Positions 18,061 through 26,129 are shown, numbered from the stretch's first letter. The stretch is DNA of 64,000 nt from Pseudonocardia lacus (GCF_018531445.1 NZ_JAHDTH010000002.1:1-64000), one strand, 5' to 3'. The notes: generated by a model not told the origin, from the sequence alone. Translations and numbers: made by a program.

Positions 18061-18489
18061 TCACGGGGACCCTTCACGGGTGCGGGAGGGCCGGACCTCG
18101 GCCAGGTCGGCGAACGGGAGTGGGCAGTCCTCGCAGGTGCAGTTGGTGAGGCTGTCGCAGCGGGCCCGCACCACCTGCAGCAGCCCGTCGCGGATGCTGG
18201 CGAGGTCGGCCATGCGGGCCTCGACCTCGACGAGCTTGGCCCGGGCGCGCTGCTGAAGATCCGGGGCCGGGTGGCGGCGGCCGGCATCGAGCAGGTCGGC
18301 GACCTCGTCGAGGGTGAACCCGAGCCGCTGGGCGGCCTTGACCACCCGCAGCAGCGCGACGGCGCCGTCGTCGTACTCGCGGTACCCGCCCGGGGTGCGG
18401 CGGGGTTCGGGCAGCAGGCCGCGGCGTTCGTAGTAGCGCAGCGTCTGCACGTTCACCCCGGCCGCCGCGGCGAGCTGCCCGGACCTCAT
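18061..18489 (-). CDS. MerR-family metal-type regulator
   Basis: 142 aa from ATG 18489, which has CGGAG at 6-7 bases; a GTG at 18504 would overlap the preceding stop. HTH and wing 'TLRYYERRGLLPEPRRTPGG'; the C-terminal region carries clustered cysteines in 'CDSLTNCTCEDCPLPF', typical of metal-sensing MerR proteins. It is the second gene of an operon with the CC-motif protein, under a MerR-type promoter at 18985-19016. Mercury sensing is possible, but no mer genes are nearby. Confidence 0.9.
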   Translation of the reverse strand: MRSGQLAAAAGVNVQTLRYYERRGLLPEPRRTPGGYREYDDGAVALLRVVKAAQRLGFTLDEVADLLDAGRRHPAPDLQQRARAKLVEVEARMADLASIRDGLLQVVRARCDSLTNCTCEDCPLPFADLAEVRPSRTREGSP

Positions 18490-18500
18490 GATCGACTCCG

Positions 18501-18947
18501 TCACATCCGCGCCGCTCGGGAGGCCTCGGCCTGCGCGGCCAACCCCTCGAGCACCACGATCCGGTCGTCGGGCACCCGCACGTCCACCACCACCGCGCCG
18601 TCGCCGCGGTGCACGGCGAAGTCGAAGAACGAGCAGCACCCGGACTCGCGCGCCACCAGGTCCCGGGCCCGGTCCTCGACGTCGTCGCGGTCGTCGAGGC
18701 GCAGCCGCAGCCACCCCGGCTCCTCCCGACGCACGTCCAGCAGCGCGGCGAACAGGCCGTCGAACTCGGCCAGCCGCGTCGGCCGGTCGGCCGTCGGCAG
18801 CGTGCACGCATCGACCGGCACCCAGGCCGGCTCCGACCGCGGCGACGGGGCACGGCCCGCCACCTGCCCGTCCCGATCGAGCACCGGCGGCACCGGTGCC
18901 GGCGCGACCTCCAGGGCGAACGCCTCCTGGGCCGCCTCTACCGCCAT
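18501..18947 (-). CDS. Small 'E..CC.F' protein linked to MerR (copy 1)
   Basis: 148 aa from ATG 18947 with GGAGG 8 bases upstream. The core 'ARDLVARESGCCSFFDFAV' carries a vicinal Cys pair after Glu and is clearly paralogous to the protein at 19478-19927 ('ARDLAAREMACCAFLSITV'). Both also share 'RLAE' and a V-D-V/T strand. The CC pair could bind a soft metal; I know similar proteins next to MerR genes but no assigned function. Confidence 0.65.
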   Translation of the reverse strand: MAVEAAQEAFALEVAPAPVPPVLDRDGQVAGRAPSPRSEPAWVPVDACTLPTADRPTRLAEFDGLFAALLDVRREEPGWLRLRLDDRDDVEDRARDLVARESGCCSFFDFAVHRGDGAVVVDVRVPDDRIVVLEGLAAQAEASRAARM

Positions 18948-18984
18948 GTCCGCCTCCGTGGGCCGTTGTTGACCAGCACCTACG

Positions 18985-19016
18985 ACGCTAGGTCCGTACC
19001 GCGGTACAGCCTTCAA
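18985..19016 (-). promoter_or_regulatory. MerR-type promoter (20-bp spacer, central dyad)
   Basis: On the minus strand: -35 TTGAAG (19016-19011), a 20-bp spacer containing the perfect palindrome GTACCGCGGTAC (18996-19007), then -10 TAGCGT (18990-18985). The over-long spacer with a central dyad is the hallmark of MerR-activated promoters. It should drive the CC-protein and merR operon. Confidence 0.7.
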
Positions 19017-19027
19017 CGTGTCCGTGC

Positions 19028-19420
19028 TCACACACCGCCGAAGTCGCACCGGCCGGCGCGGCACCGGTCGAGGACCGACTCGACGTCGGCCTGCACGGCC
19101 GCGAGCTCGGCCATCCGCGCCCGGGTCCGGTCGAGGACCGCCTCCAACCGCCACCGCTGGGAGTCGCACGAGGCGTCGCCGCGGTCGTGCGACCGCAGTG
19201 CGTCGGCGACCTCGTCGAGGGTCATGCCCAGCGCCTGCAGGCGCCGGGCGAGCCTGATCGTGCCCACGGCGGCGTCCGGGTAGAGGCGGTAGCCCGACGG
19301 CAACCGCTCGGCGGGCCGGAGCACGCCGCGGCGCTCGTAGTAGCGCACGGTGTCCACGCTGACCCCGGCCAGGCGAGCGACCGCACCGATCTTCAGCGAT
19401 GACCCTTGACTCTGGACCAC
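19028..19420 (-). CDS. MerR-family regulator (second copy)
   Basis: 130 aa. 'LKIGAVARLAGVSVDTVRYY' with the wing 'RLPSGYRLYPDA' identify MerR; the tail 'VLDRCRAGRCDFGGV' and 'ASCDSQRW' supply possible metal-ligand cysteines. The only in-frame start near the HTH is the GTG at 19420, which lies inside the dyad of the divergent promoter. It is divergent from the CC protein at 19478 and probably controls it. Confidence 0.88.
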   Translation of the reverse strand: MVQSQGSSLKIGAVARLAGVSVDTVRYYERRGVLRPAERLPSGYRLYPDAAVGTIRLARRLQALGMTLDEVADALRSHDRGDASCDSQRWRLEAVLDRTRARMAELAAVQADVESVLDRCRAGRCDFGGV

Positions 19421-19437
19421 GGTCCAGACTTTACCGT
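19406..19437 (+). promoter_or_regulatory. MerR-type promoter for the second CC-protein gene
   Basis: -35 TTGACT (19406-19411), a 20-bp spacer with the perfect dyad CTGGACC-AC-GGTCCAG (19412-19427), and -10 TACCGT (19432-19437). The dyad overlaps the GTG of the divergent merR gene, so binding would also repress merR itself. Confidence 0.75.
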
Positions 19438-19477
19438 TCTCGGGCCAGCATCGGAACGACCACAGGAGCCCGAACCC

Positions 19478-19927
19478 ATGAACGACCACGCCACTCGCCC
19501 CGACGTCGCCGAGACGGCTCCGCCCGCTGTCGTGTGCGACATGACCGACGCGCCCGACACCGGCGAGCAGCGCCTGGCCGAGTACGCCCGCCTGTTCGCC
19601 GAGGCGTTCGTGGCGCGGGAACGCACCCCCGCGGGGTTCCGGTGGCGGCTGCGCGCCGACGCCGGCGTCGAGGCCTGGGCCCGCGACCTGGCGGCCCGGG
19701 AGATGGCCTGCTGCGCGTTCCTGTCCATCACCGTCACCCGCGTCGACGGGGAGGTCCGGTGGGACACCACCACCATCGACGACCCGGCGGCGACGGCCGT
19801 GCTGGAGCTGATGTACGAGCTGCCCGAGGCCGAGTGGGCCGGCGTCGACGAGCTGCACGAGCGGTTCGTCCGGACCACGGGCGTGCCCATCGTGGGCTTC
19901 GAGGCCGACCACCGCGCCGGTTCGTGA
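19478..19927 (+). CDS. Small 'E..CC.F' protein linked to MerR (copy 2)
   Basis: 149 aa; AGGAG lies about 10 bases before the ATG. Paralogue of the 18501-18947 product: 'RLAEYARLFAEAF', 'GFRWRLRADAGVEAWARDLA' and 'AREMACCAFLSITVT'. No membrane segment. The vicinal cysteines suggest metal or redox chemistry. An SRPBCC gene follows 17 bases downstream, probably in the same transcript. Confidence 0.65.
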   Translation: MNDHATRPDVAETAPPAVVCDMTDAPDTGEQRLAEYARLFAEAFVARERTPAGFRWRLRADAGVEAWARDLAAREMACCAFLSITVTRVDGEVRWDTTTIDDPAATAVLELMYELPEAEWAGVDELHERFVRTTGVPIVGFEADHRAGS

Positions 19928-19944
19928 TCCGCCAGGATGTTCCC

Positions 19945-20427
19945 ATGACGTCGGACAACCGGGTGGTCTCCTGCGAACGGATCGTCGACGCCGCGGCGGA
20001 GCGCATCTTCGCCCTGATCGCCGACCCCGCGGCCCAGCCGAGCTGGGACGGCAACGACAACCTGGGCGTCGCGGCCGGGGGCCAGCGCGTCCGCGGGGTC
20101 GGCGACGTCTTCGTCATGACGTTGACCCTGGGCGTCGACCGCGAGAACCACGTCGTCGAGTTCGAGGAGGGGCGCCGGATCGCGTGGCGTCCGGCCGAAC
20201 CGGGCGGCACCCCACCCGGCCACCTGTGGCGCTGGGAGCTGATGCCACGCGAGGACGGGACCACGCTCGTCCGCCACACCTACGACTGGACCGAGCTGAC
20301 CGACCCGACCCGCTTCGAGCGGGCCAGGGCGACCACCGCCGAGCGGCTCGCGGCCTCGGTTGACCGGCTGACCGCGCTCGTCACCGGGGACGACCGGACG
20401 CCGTCCGCCGCCGGACCCGACGCCTGA
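19945..20427 (+). CDS. SRPBCC-family protein
   Basis: 160 aa; AGGA lies 10 bases before the ATG. Opening 'VSCERIVDAAAERIFALIAD' with a following 'W-G', strand 'GDVFVMTLTL', 'HVVEFEEGRRIAWRP' and 'WRWELMPREDGTTLVRHTYD' are the START/Bet v1-like fold of polyketide-cyclase-like SRPBCC proteins. Ligand unknown. It is co-oriented with the MerR-controlled CC protein. Confidence 0.85.
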   Translation: MTSDNRVVSCERIVDAAAERIFALIADPAAQPSWDGNDNLGVAAGGQRVRGVGDVFVMTLTLGVDRENHVVEFEEGRRIAWRPAEPGGTPPGHLWRWELMPREDGTTLVRHTYDWTELTDPTRFERARATTAERLAASVDRLTALVTGDDRTPSAAGPDA

Positions 20428-20440
20428 CCGGCGGGACGCG

Positions 20441-21046
20441 CTACCCGCGGGCGGTGAGCCACTCGCCCACCGCCGCGGCCGTCTCCGCCACGGACCGGTC
20501 GGTGGTGTCGAGCAGGTCGACCGCCGGGTCGAGGGTCGCCGCATCGGACTCCAGCCAGGCGGCGTAGTCGAGCATCTCGGCGATGCGCGGCTCGTCCCAC
20601 TCGCGCCACGCCGGCCGGGCCCGCAGCCGCGCGGCGAGGACGTCGGCGCGGCAGGTCAGCGCGAGGTAGCGGACCTCGGTGAAGAGGGCGCGCTCGGGCA
20701 GCGGTTCCAGCTCGGGCGGCACCACGGTCCCGCAGAGCAGCACGGGCCGTCCGCTCTGCCCGACCATCGCCGCCATCCGCAGCCACGTCGAGCGGAACGC
20801 GCGGTGGTGCCCGGCCGGGTCGCGCAGCTCGGGGATCCACAGGACGTCCTGCTCCAGCACGACGAACCGGTCGCACAGCCGGGGCAGCAGCGCGCGCCCC
20901 ACCGTCGACTTGCCGGTCCCGCTGGGCCCCACGAGGCAGTGCAGGGGCTGGCGCACGAACTCCTGCTCGTGGCCGCAGTCCCCGCACACCAGCGGGGCCG
21001 CCGGGGTGACCCGCGCGCCGCAGCGCGTGCAGACCAGCGGGTTCAC
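20441..21046 (-). CDS. Zinc-ribbon plus P-loop kinase-like ATPase
   Basis: 201 aa, GTG start. The N-terminal zinc ribbon has Cys6, Cys9, Cys21 and Cys24. Walker A GPSGTGKS at residues 40-47; a nucleoside/shikimate-kinase-like fold follows ('FVVLEQDVLWIPEL', 'VLLCGTVVPPELEPLPERAL', 'EVRYLALTCRADVLAARLRA'). The zinc-ribbon fusion is unusual. It starts 3 bases after the TFIIB-like zinc protein gene. Substrate unknown. Confidence 0.75.
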   Translation of the reverse strand: MNPLVCTRCGARVTPAAPLVCGDCGHEQEFVRQPLHCLVGPSGTGKSTVGRALLPRLCDRFVVLEQDVLWIPELRDPAGHHRAFRSTWLRMAAMVGQSGRPVLLCGTVVPPELEPLPERALFTEVRYLALTCRADVLAARLRARPAWREWDEPRIAEMLDYAAWLESDAATLDPAVDLLDTTDRSVAETAAAVGEWLTARG

Positions 21047-21049
21047 CGC

Positions 21050-21379
21050 TCAGCCGAACAGGTCGCCCAGGAAGCTCTTGTGCTTGCGGTTGCCGTAGGG
21101 GCGCGGCGAGTCCGGGTAGTGGCCGCCGTGGCGCTCGCCCCGGTACGGACGGGGCGAGTCGGAGTAGCCGCCGCGGTACGGGCGCGGCGAGTCGGGCTTG
21201 CCGCGGTGGCCGCCCGGCGGGACGTAGGGCGCGGCGCCGTAGAAGCGGCTCTCGGCCGAGAGCATGTGCTCCAGCTCGCCGTGGTCGAGGAAGATGCCGC
21301 GGCAGTTCTCGCACTGCTCGATCTGCAGGCCCTGCCGGTCGACCGTGCGCATGCGTCCGTGGCATTTGGGACAAGTCAC
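21050..21379 (-). CDS. TFIIB-type zinc-ribbon protein with DSPRPY repeats
   Basis: 109 aa, GTG start. N-terminal zf-TFIIB domain: Cys3, Cys6, Cys23 and Cys26, with 'QIEQCENCRGIFLDHGELEH'. The C-terminal 60 residues are low-complexity with three DSPRPY(R/G) units and end 'NRKHKSFLGDLFG'. The family is widespread and of unknown function. The following kinase-like gene, also zinc-ribboned, is 3 bases downstream. Confidence 0.85.
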   Translation of the reverse strand: MTCPKCHGRMRTVDRQGLQIEQCENCRGIFLDHGELEHMLSAESRFYGAAPYVPPGGHRGKPDSPRPYRGGYSDSPRPYRGERHGGHYPDSPRPYGNRKHKSFLGDLFG

Positions 21380-21524
21380 ACAACGCAGCGTAGGGCCGTC
21401 GGACCGCGGGTCGGTAGCGCCCCGCGGTGGCGACGACGGCGCCCGACTCCTACCATCGGTGTAGTTCTCGGCGAGGGGAAGCGCCGAGCCTCTGTTCCGG
21501 CATGCCCTGACGGAGGCGTCTGCG

Positions 21525-21593
21525 ATGACCCGCACCACCCCCTGCCCGATCGACCGTGCGCGCGGCCGTGCCGCGCGTGGGGTCCCCGCCTGA
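21525..21593 (+). CDS. 22-aa small ORF coupled to the next gene
   Basis: ATG at 21525 has GGAGG at about 9 bases (ACGGAGGCGTCTGCGATG). It encodes 22 residues starting MTRTTPCPIDRARGRAARG, and its TGA overlaps the next ATG as TGATG. The ribosome site is better than any in front of 21593, so the following gene is probably translated by re-initiation. A CTCGGCG/CGCCGAG hairpin lies upstream at 21467-21488. Confidence 0.45.
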   Translation: MTRTTPCPIDRARGRAARGVPA

Positions 21594-21907
21594 TGGCGGC
21601 CGAACGAAGGCGCACCGGCCCCGGCCGCGACGAGCTGCACGAGGCGACCGCCCGCGCCCGCAAGGCGGCCCGGTTGAGCGCCGTGCTGACCCGGGCGATC
21701 GACGCCACGCCCGGCTTCCCGGTCACCGGCCCCAACATCCACCTGCTGTGCACGGACCCGGCCACCGCGCAGTTCCGCCGCGCCTTCGAACGGCTGGCCG
21801 GCGTCCGCCCCAGCTCCGAGCTGACGTGGGCGGTGGTGGAGGGCCTGCTCGACGCGCACTACTCCACCGCCCCGGACAACGTCGTCCACCTGTCCGACCG
21901 GCGCTGA
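21593..21907 (+). CDS. Conserved-looking hypothetical protein
   Basis: 104 aa. A charged N-terminal helix (about 10-40) precedes 'AIDATPGFPVTGPNIHLLCT', 'RRAFERLAGVRPSSELTWAV' and 'VEGLLDAHYSTAPDNVVHL'. No known domain or membrane segment is recognised. It overlaps the stop of the 22-aa ORF upstream and has no good ribosome site of its own. Confidence 0.55.
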   Translation: MAAERRRTGPGRDELHEATARARKAARLSAVLTRAIDATPGFPVTGPNIHLLCTDPATAQFRRAFERLAGVRPSSELTWAVVEGLLDAHYSTAPDNVVHLSDRR

Positions 21908-21958
21908 CCCGGCGCCCGACCCGAGGTCCGGCGTCGCGCGGCTCGTTACCGTGCGCGC

Positions 21959-22489
21959 ATGCCGCTCATCTACGTCACCGGCATGTCGGGCTCGGGCAAG
22001 TCGTCGGTGCGCAGGGAGCTGCTCCGCCGCGGCCACCTCGCCCACGACACCGACGAGGACGACCTCTCGTCCTGGCGCCGCGCCACGACCGGCGAGCCCG
22101 TGGCGCGCCCGGACGCGGCCACGGACCGCACCCGCGAGTGGTACGCCGAGCACGAGTGGAGCTTGCCGAGGCGCAAGGTCGAGGGGCTCGTCGCCGGGGC
22201 GGGCGAGCGGTCGGTGTTCCTCTGCGGCTCGCCGACCAACGGCGACGAGCTGGCGGACCTCTACGACGTCGTCGTCTGCCTGACCCTCGACGCGGACACG
22301 CTGCGGCACCGGCTCGCCGGGCGGACCGGCGAGGAGTTCGGCTCGGCTCCCGACGAGCTGCGCCTCGTCCTGGGCTGGCACGCGTCGTTCGAGGAGCGGT
22401 ACCGGCGGTGGGGAGCGCTGATGGTGGACGCCACGCGGCCGCTGGCCGAGGTGGTCGACGAGATCGTGGAGCGCACGGGGGCCGGGTGA
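21959..22489 (+). CDS. P-loop (AAA/adenylate-kinase-like) nucleotide kinase
   Basis: 176 aa. Walker A 'GMSGSGKSS' at the N-terminus, 'HDTDEDDLSSW', 'SVFLCGSPTNGDELADLYD' and 'DTLRHRLAGRTGEEFG'. The architecture is that of small uncharacterised kinases annotated as AAA-family ATPases. Substrate unknown. It stands alone, 51 bases after the preceding gene. Confidence 0.78.
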   Translation: MPLIYVTGMSGSGKSSVRRELLRRGHLAHDTDEDDLSSWRRATTGEPVARPDAATDRTREWYAEHEWSLPRRKVEGLVAGAGERSVFLCGSPTNGDELADLYDVVVCLTLDADTLRHRLAGRTGEEFGSAPDELRLVLGWHASFEERYRRWGALMVDATRPLAEVVDEIVERTGAG

Positions 22490-22542
22490 GGCGTGCGCCG
22501 CAACCGGGAAACCCGGTTGTCCCCCCGCGTTAGCGTCGCTCG

Positions 22543-23784
22543 GTGAGCCGCATCGTCGAGACCGTCGCCCCGTCCCGGCTCGGGAGCGGCTTCCGCTGGT
22601 TGCTGGCCTCCTCGTGGGTGTCCAACCTCGGCGACGGCGTGGCGCTGGCCGCCGGCCCGCTGCTGGTCGCCTCGCAGACCGACTCCGCCGCGCTCGTCGC
22701 GCTCGGGGCGACCCTGCAGTGGCTGCCGCCGCTGGTGTTCGGCCTGTTCGCCGGGGCGCTCACCGACCGGCTCGACCGCCGGCTGATCATCATCACCGCC
22801 AACGCGGTCCGCTGCCTGGTACTGGCGCTGCTGACGGCGTCGATCCTCACCGGCGTCGTCTCGGTGGCGGTGGTGCTGGTGGCGCTGCTGCTGCTGGCCA
22901 CGGCCGAGTCGTTCGCCGACAACACCTCGCAGAACCTGCTGCCGATCGTCGTGCACCGCGACGACCTGTCCGCCGGCAACGCACGGCTGCAGACCGGCTT
23001 CATCACGCTGAACCAGCTGGCCGGGCCGTTCGTCGGGGCGTCGCTGTTCGCCGCGGGCGCGGTCTGGCCGTTCCTCACCGAGGCGGTGCTGGTGGCCGCG
23101 GCGGCGGTCCTGGTCAGCCGCATGAGGCTGCCCGAGCGCGTCCCGACCGGCACCGGCCGGCGCCGGATGCACCGCGACATCGTCGAGGGGCTGCGCTGGA
23201 CCTGGCACCACGCCGCCGTCCGCACGCTGGTCCTGGCGATCTTCACGTTCAACATCACCTTCGGCGCCGCGTGGTCGGTCCTCGTGCTCTACGCGACCGA
23301 GCGCCTGGGGCTGGGGCCGATCGGCTTCGGTGCCATCACGGTGGTCCAGGCCGTCGGCGGGCTCGCCGGGACCGCGGCCTACGGGTGGATCACGCGTCGG
23401 GTGTCCCTCGGCGACCTGCTGCGGATCGGCCTGGTCATCGAGACGCTCACCCACGCCGCCCTGGCCGTGACGACCCTCCCCTGGGTCGCCATGGTGATCT
23501 TCTTCGTGTTCGGGGCGCACGCGTTCGTCTGGGCCACGACGTCGGTCACCGTGCGCCAGCGCGCGGTCCCCTCCGAGCTGCAGGGCCGGGTCGGCAGCGT
23601 CAACGTCGTCGGCGTGTACGGCGGGCTGGTGCTCGGCTCGGGGATCGGCGGGCTGCTCGCCCAGCACTACGGCGTGACCGCGCCGTTCTGGTTCGCGTTC
23701 GCCGGCTCCGCGGTGTTCGTCGTGCTGATCTGGCGGCAGCTGTCGCACGTCGCGCACGCCGACGAGCACCGGTCACCCACCTGA
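22543..23784 (+). CDS. MFS transporter
   Basis: 413 aa with about 12 hydrophobic segments, GTG start. MFS motif A is seen as 'FAGALTDRLDRRLIIITANA'; the N-terminus 'FRWLLASSWVSNLGDGVALA' and 'LVGLAQHYG..PFWFAFAGS'-type end are usual in the MFS_3/enterobactin-exporter-like group. It probably exports a small molecule; the substrate cannot be read from sequence. Confidence 0.92.
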   Translation: MSRIVETVAPSRLGSGFRWLLASSWVSNLGDGVALAAGPLLVASQTDSAALVALGATLQWLPPLVFGLFAGALTDRLDRRLIIITANAVRCLVLALLTASILTGVVSVAVVLVALLLLATAESFADNTSQNLLPIVVHRDDLSAGNARLQTGFITLNQLAGPFVGASLFAAGAVWPFLTEAVLVAAAAVLVSRMRLPERVPTGTGRRRMHRDIVEGLRWTWHHAAVRTLVLAIFTFNITFGAAWSVLVLYATERLGLGPIGFGAITVVQAVGGLAGTAAYGWITRRVSLGDLLRIGLVIETLTHAALAVTTLPWVAMVIFFVFGAHAFVWATTSVTVRQRAVPSELQGRVGSVNVVGVYGGLVLGSGIGGLLAQHYGVTAPFWFAFAGSAVFVVLIWRQLSHVAHADEHRSPT

Positions 23785-23854
23785 CGCTCCCGCGAGCACG
23801 GGGAACGGCGCGACGTCGTCCCGCTCGGGTGACGTCGCTGTACGCTGCGCGACC

Positions 23855-24769
23855 ATGCCGGCTCCGCACACGGTCCTCGCCGAGCCGATCCCGTTCACCC
23901 CCGACCCGGTCGCCTTCTGGATCGGCGGGTTCCCGGTGCAGTGGTACGGCGTCGGCTACCTGGTCGGCCTGGTCGGGCTCTACGTCGTGGTGGTCCGCGA
24001 GGCGCGGCGGCGCGGGCTGGACACCCGCATCGTCGACCGGGGGCTCGCGGTCGTGACGATCGCGGGGTTCGCCGGCGCGCGCATCTACCACGTGGTCGAC
24101 CAGTGGGACCGCTACGCCGCCGACCCGCTGGCGATCGTGCTGCCGCCCTACGCGGGGCTGGGCGTCTTCGGCGCGATCATCGGGGGCGGCCTGGCGATGG
24201 TCGTCGTCATGCGGCTGTGGGGGCAGAGCTTCTGGCGGTGGGCCGACGTCGTCGCCCCCGGCGCGTTCGTGCTGCAGGCGGCCGCCCGGTGGGGCAACTT
24301 CTTCAACCAGGAGCTGTACGGCCCGCCGACCGACCTGCCGTGGGGCATCGCCATCGGCTGCGAGCACCGCGTGCCGCAGTGGCCGTGCACCACCTACCCG
24401 GAGGCCACGACGGGCTTCCAACCGCTGTTCCTCTACGAGTCGATCAGCGGTGTGGTGGGTGCCGTCGTCCTGCTGTGGGTGGCGCGGCGGTGGGGCGCCC
24501 GGATGCGGCCGGGCGACCTGTTCCTGGCCTGGATCGTCTGGTACTCGGTGGTGCGGTTCGGCCTGGAGACCCTGCGCGTCAACAACTGGACCGTCGGTGG
24601 CGTCCCGACCGCGATGATCGTCTCCGCGGCTCTCGTCGTGGGCGCGCTCGCCGTGCTGGCCTGGCGGCACCGGCCGGGCGCCGGCGACGAGCGGTGGGGC
24701 GAGCCGCCCGGGGACCCGGTCCCGGCCGATCCGGTCGCGTCCGCGGGCCCCCGGTCCGACGAGCAGTAG
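23855..24769 (+). CDS. lgt: Prolipoprotein diacylglyceryl transferase
   Basis: 304 aa, seven hydrophobic segments. Lgt signatures: 'GLGVFGAIIGGGLAM' (the actinobacterial form of the HGGLIG motif) and 'AARWGNFFNQELYG' with catalytic-site Arg and Asn; 'FQPLFLYESI' and 'LAWIVWYSVVRFGLETLR' follow. It transfers diacylglycerol from phosphatidylglycerol to the lipobox Cys of prelipoproteins in the membrane. The neighbours are unrelated, so this may be an additional copy. Confidence 0.95.
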   Translation: MPAPHTVLAEPIPFTPDPVAFWIGGFPVQWYGVGYLVGLVGLYVVVVREARRRGLDTRIVDRGLAVVTIAGFAGARIYHVVDQWDRYAADPLAIVLPPYAGLGVFGAIIGGGLAMVVVMRLWGQSFWRWADVVAPGAFVLQAAARWGNFFNQELYGPPTDLPWGIAIGCEHRVPQWPCTTYPEATTGFQPLFLYESISGVVGAVVLLWVARRWGARMRPGDLFLAWIVWYSVVRFGLETLRVNNWTVGGVPTAMIVSAALVVGALAVLAWRHRPGAGDERWGEPPGDPVPADPVASAGPRSDEQ

Positions 24770-24921
24770 CGGCGCCCGCCCGGCCCGGTGCCGGCGAGGA
24801 CGGGCGAAACCACCCGTGCAGATCCGCCCGGCTCAGGCCACGGCACGTGGTCCCCGGGGGCTGACGCCGCCGCGGTCCGCGTGAGACCGTGCGCGCGGAA
24901 CCACGCAGGAGGCGAGCCCCC

Positions 24922-25158
24922 GTGACGGACGACGAACTGGTCGTCGAGTACGTGCTGACCTGGCGGGCCCACTCCGGTCTCGACCGCGAGGAGATCGCCC
25001 ACCTGGTCGTGCGCAAGCTCGGCCCCTCGACCGTGCTCGACCTGGCCTCGGCCAACCTCGCGGCGAAGGGGCAGCTGCGGGCCAGCGCCCACGAGGCCGC
25101 GGTGGAGTACGTGCTGCGGCTGGTGCTCACACTGCGCGAGGATCCCGACGCGAGCTGA
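24922..25158 (+). CDS. Small hypothetical protein
   Basis: 78 aa from a GTG with AGGAGG about 10 bases upstream. Acidic and largely helical: 'DDELVVEYVLTWRAHSGLDR', 'HLVVRKLGPSTVLDLASANL', 'AVEYVLRLVLTLREDPDAS'. No family recognised. It ends 19 bases before the LLM oxidoreductase and is probably co-transcribed with it. Confidence 0.6.
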   Translation: MTDDELVVEYVLTWRAHSGLDREEIAHLVVRKLGPSTVLDLASANLAAKGQLRASAHEAAVEYVLRLVLTLREDPDAS

Positions 25159-25177
25159 TCCGTGGCAGGCTCGCGGC

Positions 25178-26011
25178 GTGCAGCACGGCGTGGTGACCTT
25201 CCTGACCGACTACGGCATCGACCCCCTCAGCCTCGCCCGGGGTGTCGAGGAGCGCGGCTTCGATGCGCTGTTCCTCACCGAGCACACCCACATCCCGACC
25301 AGCCGGTTGTCGCCGTGGCCCGGCGGCGCCGAGCTGCCCGAGCGCTACAGCCACACCTACGACCCGTTCGTCGCGCTGGGCGCCATGGCCGCGGTCACCG
25401 CGCGGATCGCGCTCGGCACGGCGGTGTCGCTGGTGGCCCAGCACGACCCGATCGTGCTGGCCAAGGCCGTGGCCTCGGTCGACCGGATCAGCGCTGGGCG
25501 CTTCGAGCTGGGCGTCGGGCCGGGCTGGAACCGCGAGGAGATGGCCAACCACGGCGTCGACCCGCGCTCGCGCACCGCCCGGATGCGCGAGCACGTGCTG
25601 GCCATGAAGGAGATCTGGACCGCCGACGAGGCGCAGTTCCACGGCCGGTTCGTCGACTTCGACCCGATCTGGTCGTGGCCCAAGCCGGTGCGGGTCCCGC
25701 CGATCCTGATCGGTGGGGGCGGTCCGACGGTGCTCGACCGCGTCCTGGAGTACGGCGACGGCTGGGTCCCGCTGCGGGTGCCGCTGTCCGGGCTGGAGGA
25801 GTTCGGCGGGCGGATCGCCGAGCTGCGCGACCGCGCCGCCGGCGCGGGCCGCGGCCACCTCCCGGTCACGGTCTACGGGGCGGTGCCGAAGCCGGAGGCC
25901 CTGCAGTCCTACGCCGCGGTCGGGGTCGACCGGGTGCTCTTCGAGCTGCCCGACGACGACGGCGACGCCGTCCTGCGGGTCCTCGATGACCTGGCCGCCC
26001 TGCGCGGCTGA
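25178..26011 (+). CDS. LLM-class F420-dependent oxidoreductase
   Basis: 277 aa, GTG start. Luciferase-like TIM barrel: 'RGFDALFLTEHTHIP', 'ALGTAVSLVAQHDPIVLAKA', 'RFELGVGPGWNREEMANHGV', 'PPILIGGGGPTVLDRVLEYG'. The TIGR03619-like features 'EHTHIPTSR' and 'GPGWN' suggest coenzyme F420 and not FMN; this is family-level inference. Substrate unknown. A hairpin follows at 26039. Confidence 0.9.
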   Translation: MQHGVVTFLTDYGIDPLSLARGVEERGFDALFLTEHTHIPTSRLSPWPGGAELPERYSHTYDPFVALGAMAAVTARIALGTAVSLVAQHDPIVLAKAVASVDRISAGRFELGVGPGWNREEMANHGVDPRSRTARMREHVLAMKEIWTADEAQFHGRFVDFDPIWSWPKPVRVPPILIGGGGPTVLDRVLEYGDGWVPLRVPLSGLEEFGGRIAELRDRAAGAGRGHLPVTVYGAVPKPEALQSYAAVGVDRVLFELPDDDGDAVLRVLDDLAALRG

Positions 26012-26038
26012 CCCGGTCGTCCCGCCGGGCGGATACCA

Positions 26039-26060
26039 GGTCGGCGGGATTCCGCCGACC
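26039..26060 (+). terminator. Hairpin after the LLM oxidoreductase gene
   Basis: GGTCGGCGG-GATT-CCGCCGACC: a perfect 9-bp stem with a 4-base loop, 28 bases after the stop. No T-run follows. Confidence 0.6.
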
Positions 26061-26129
26061 CGTGAACCGATGATCGCAATACGGTCACCTCGCGCGCCGG
26101 TCACCCGCGGCCGGCGGAGGAGGCATGCG

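Noticed and set aside
18061-19927. A mercury-resistance (mer) operon
   Set aside because: MerR regulators are present, but there is no mercuric reductase, MerB lyase or Mer transporter in the neighbourhood.
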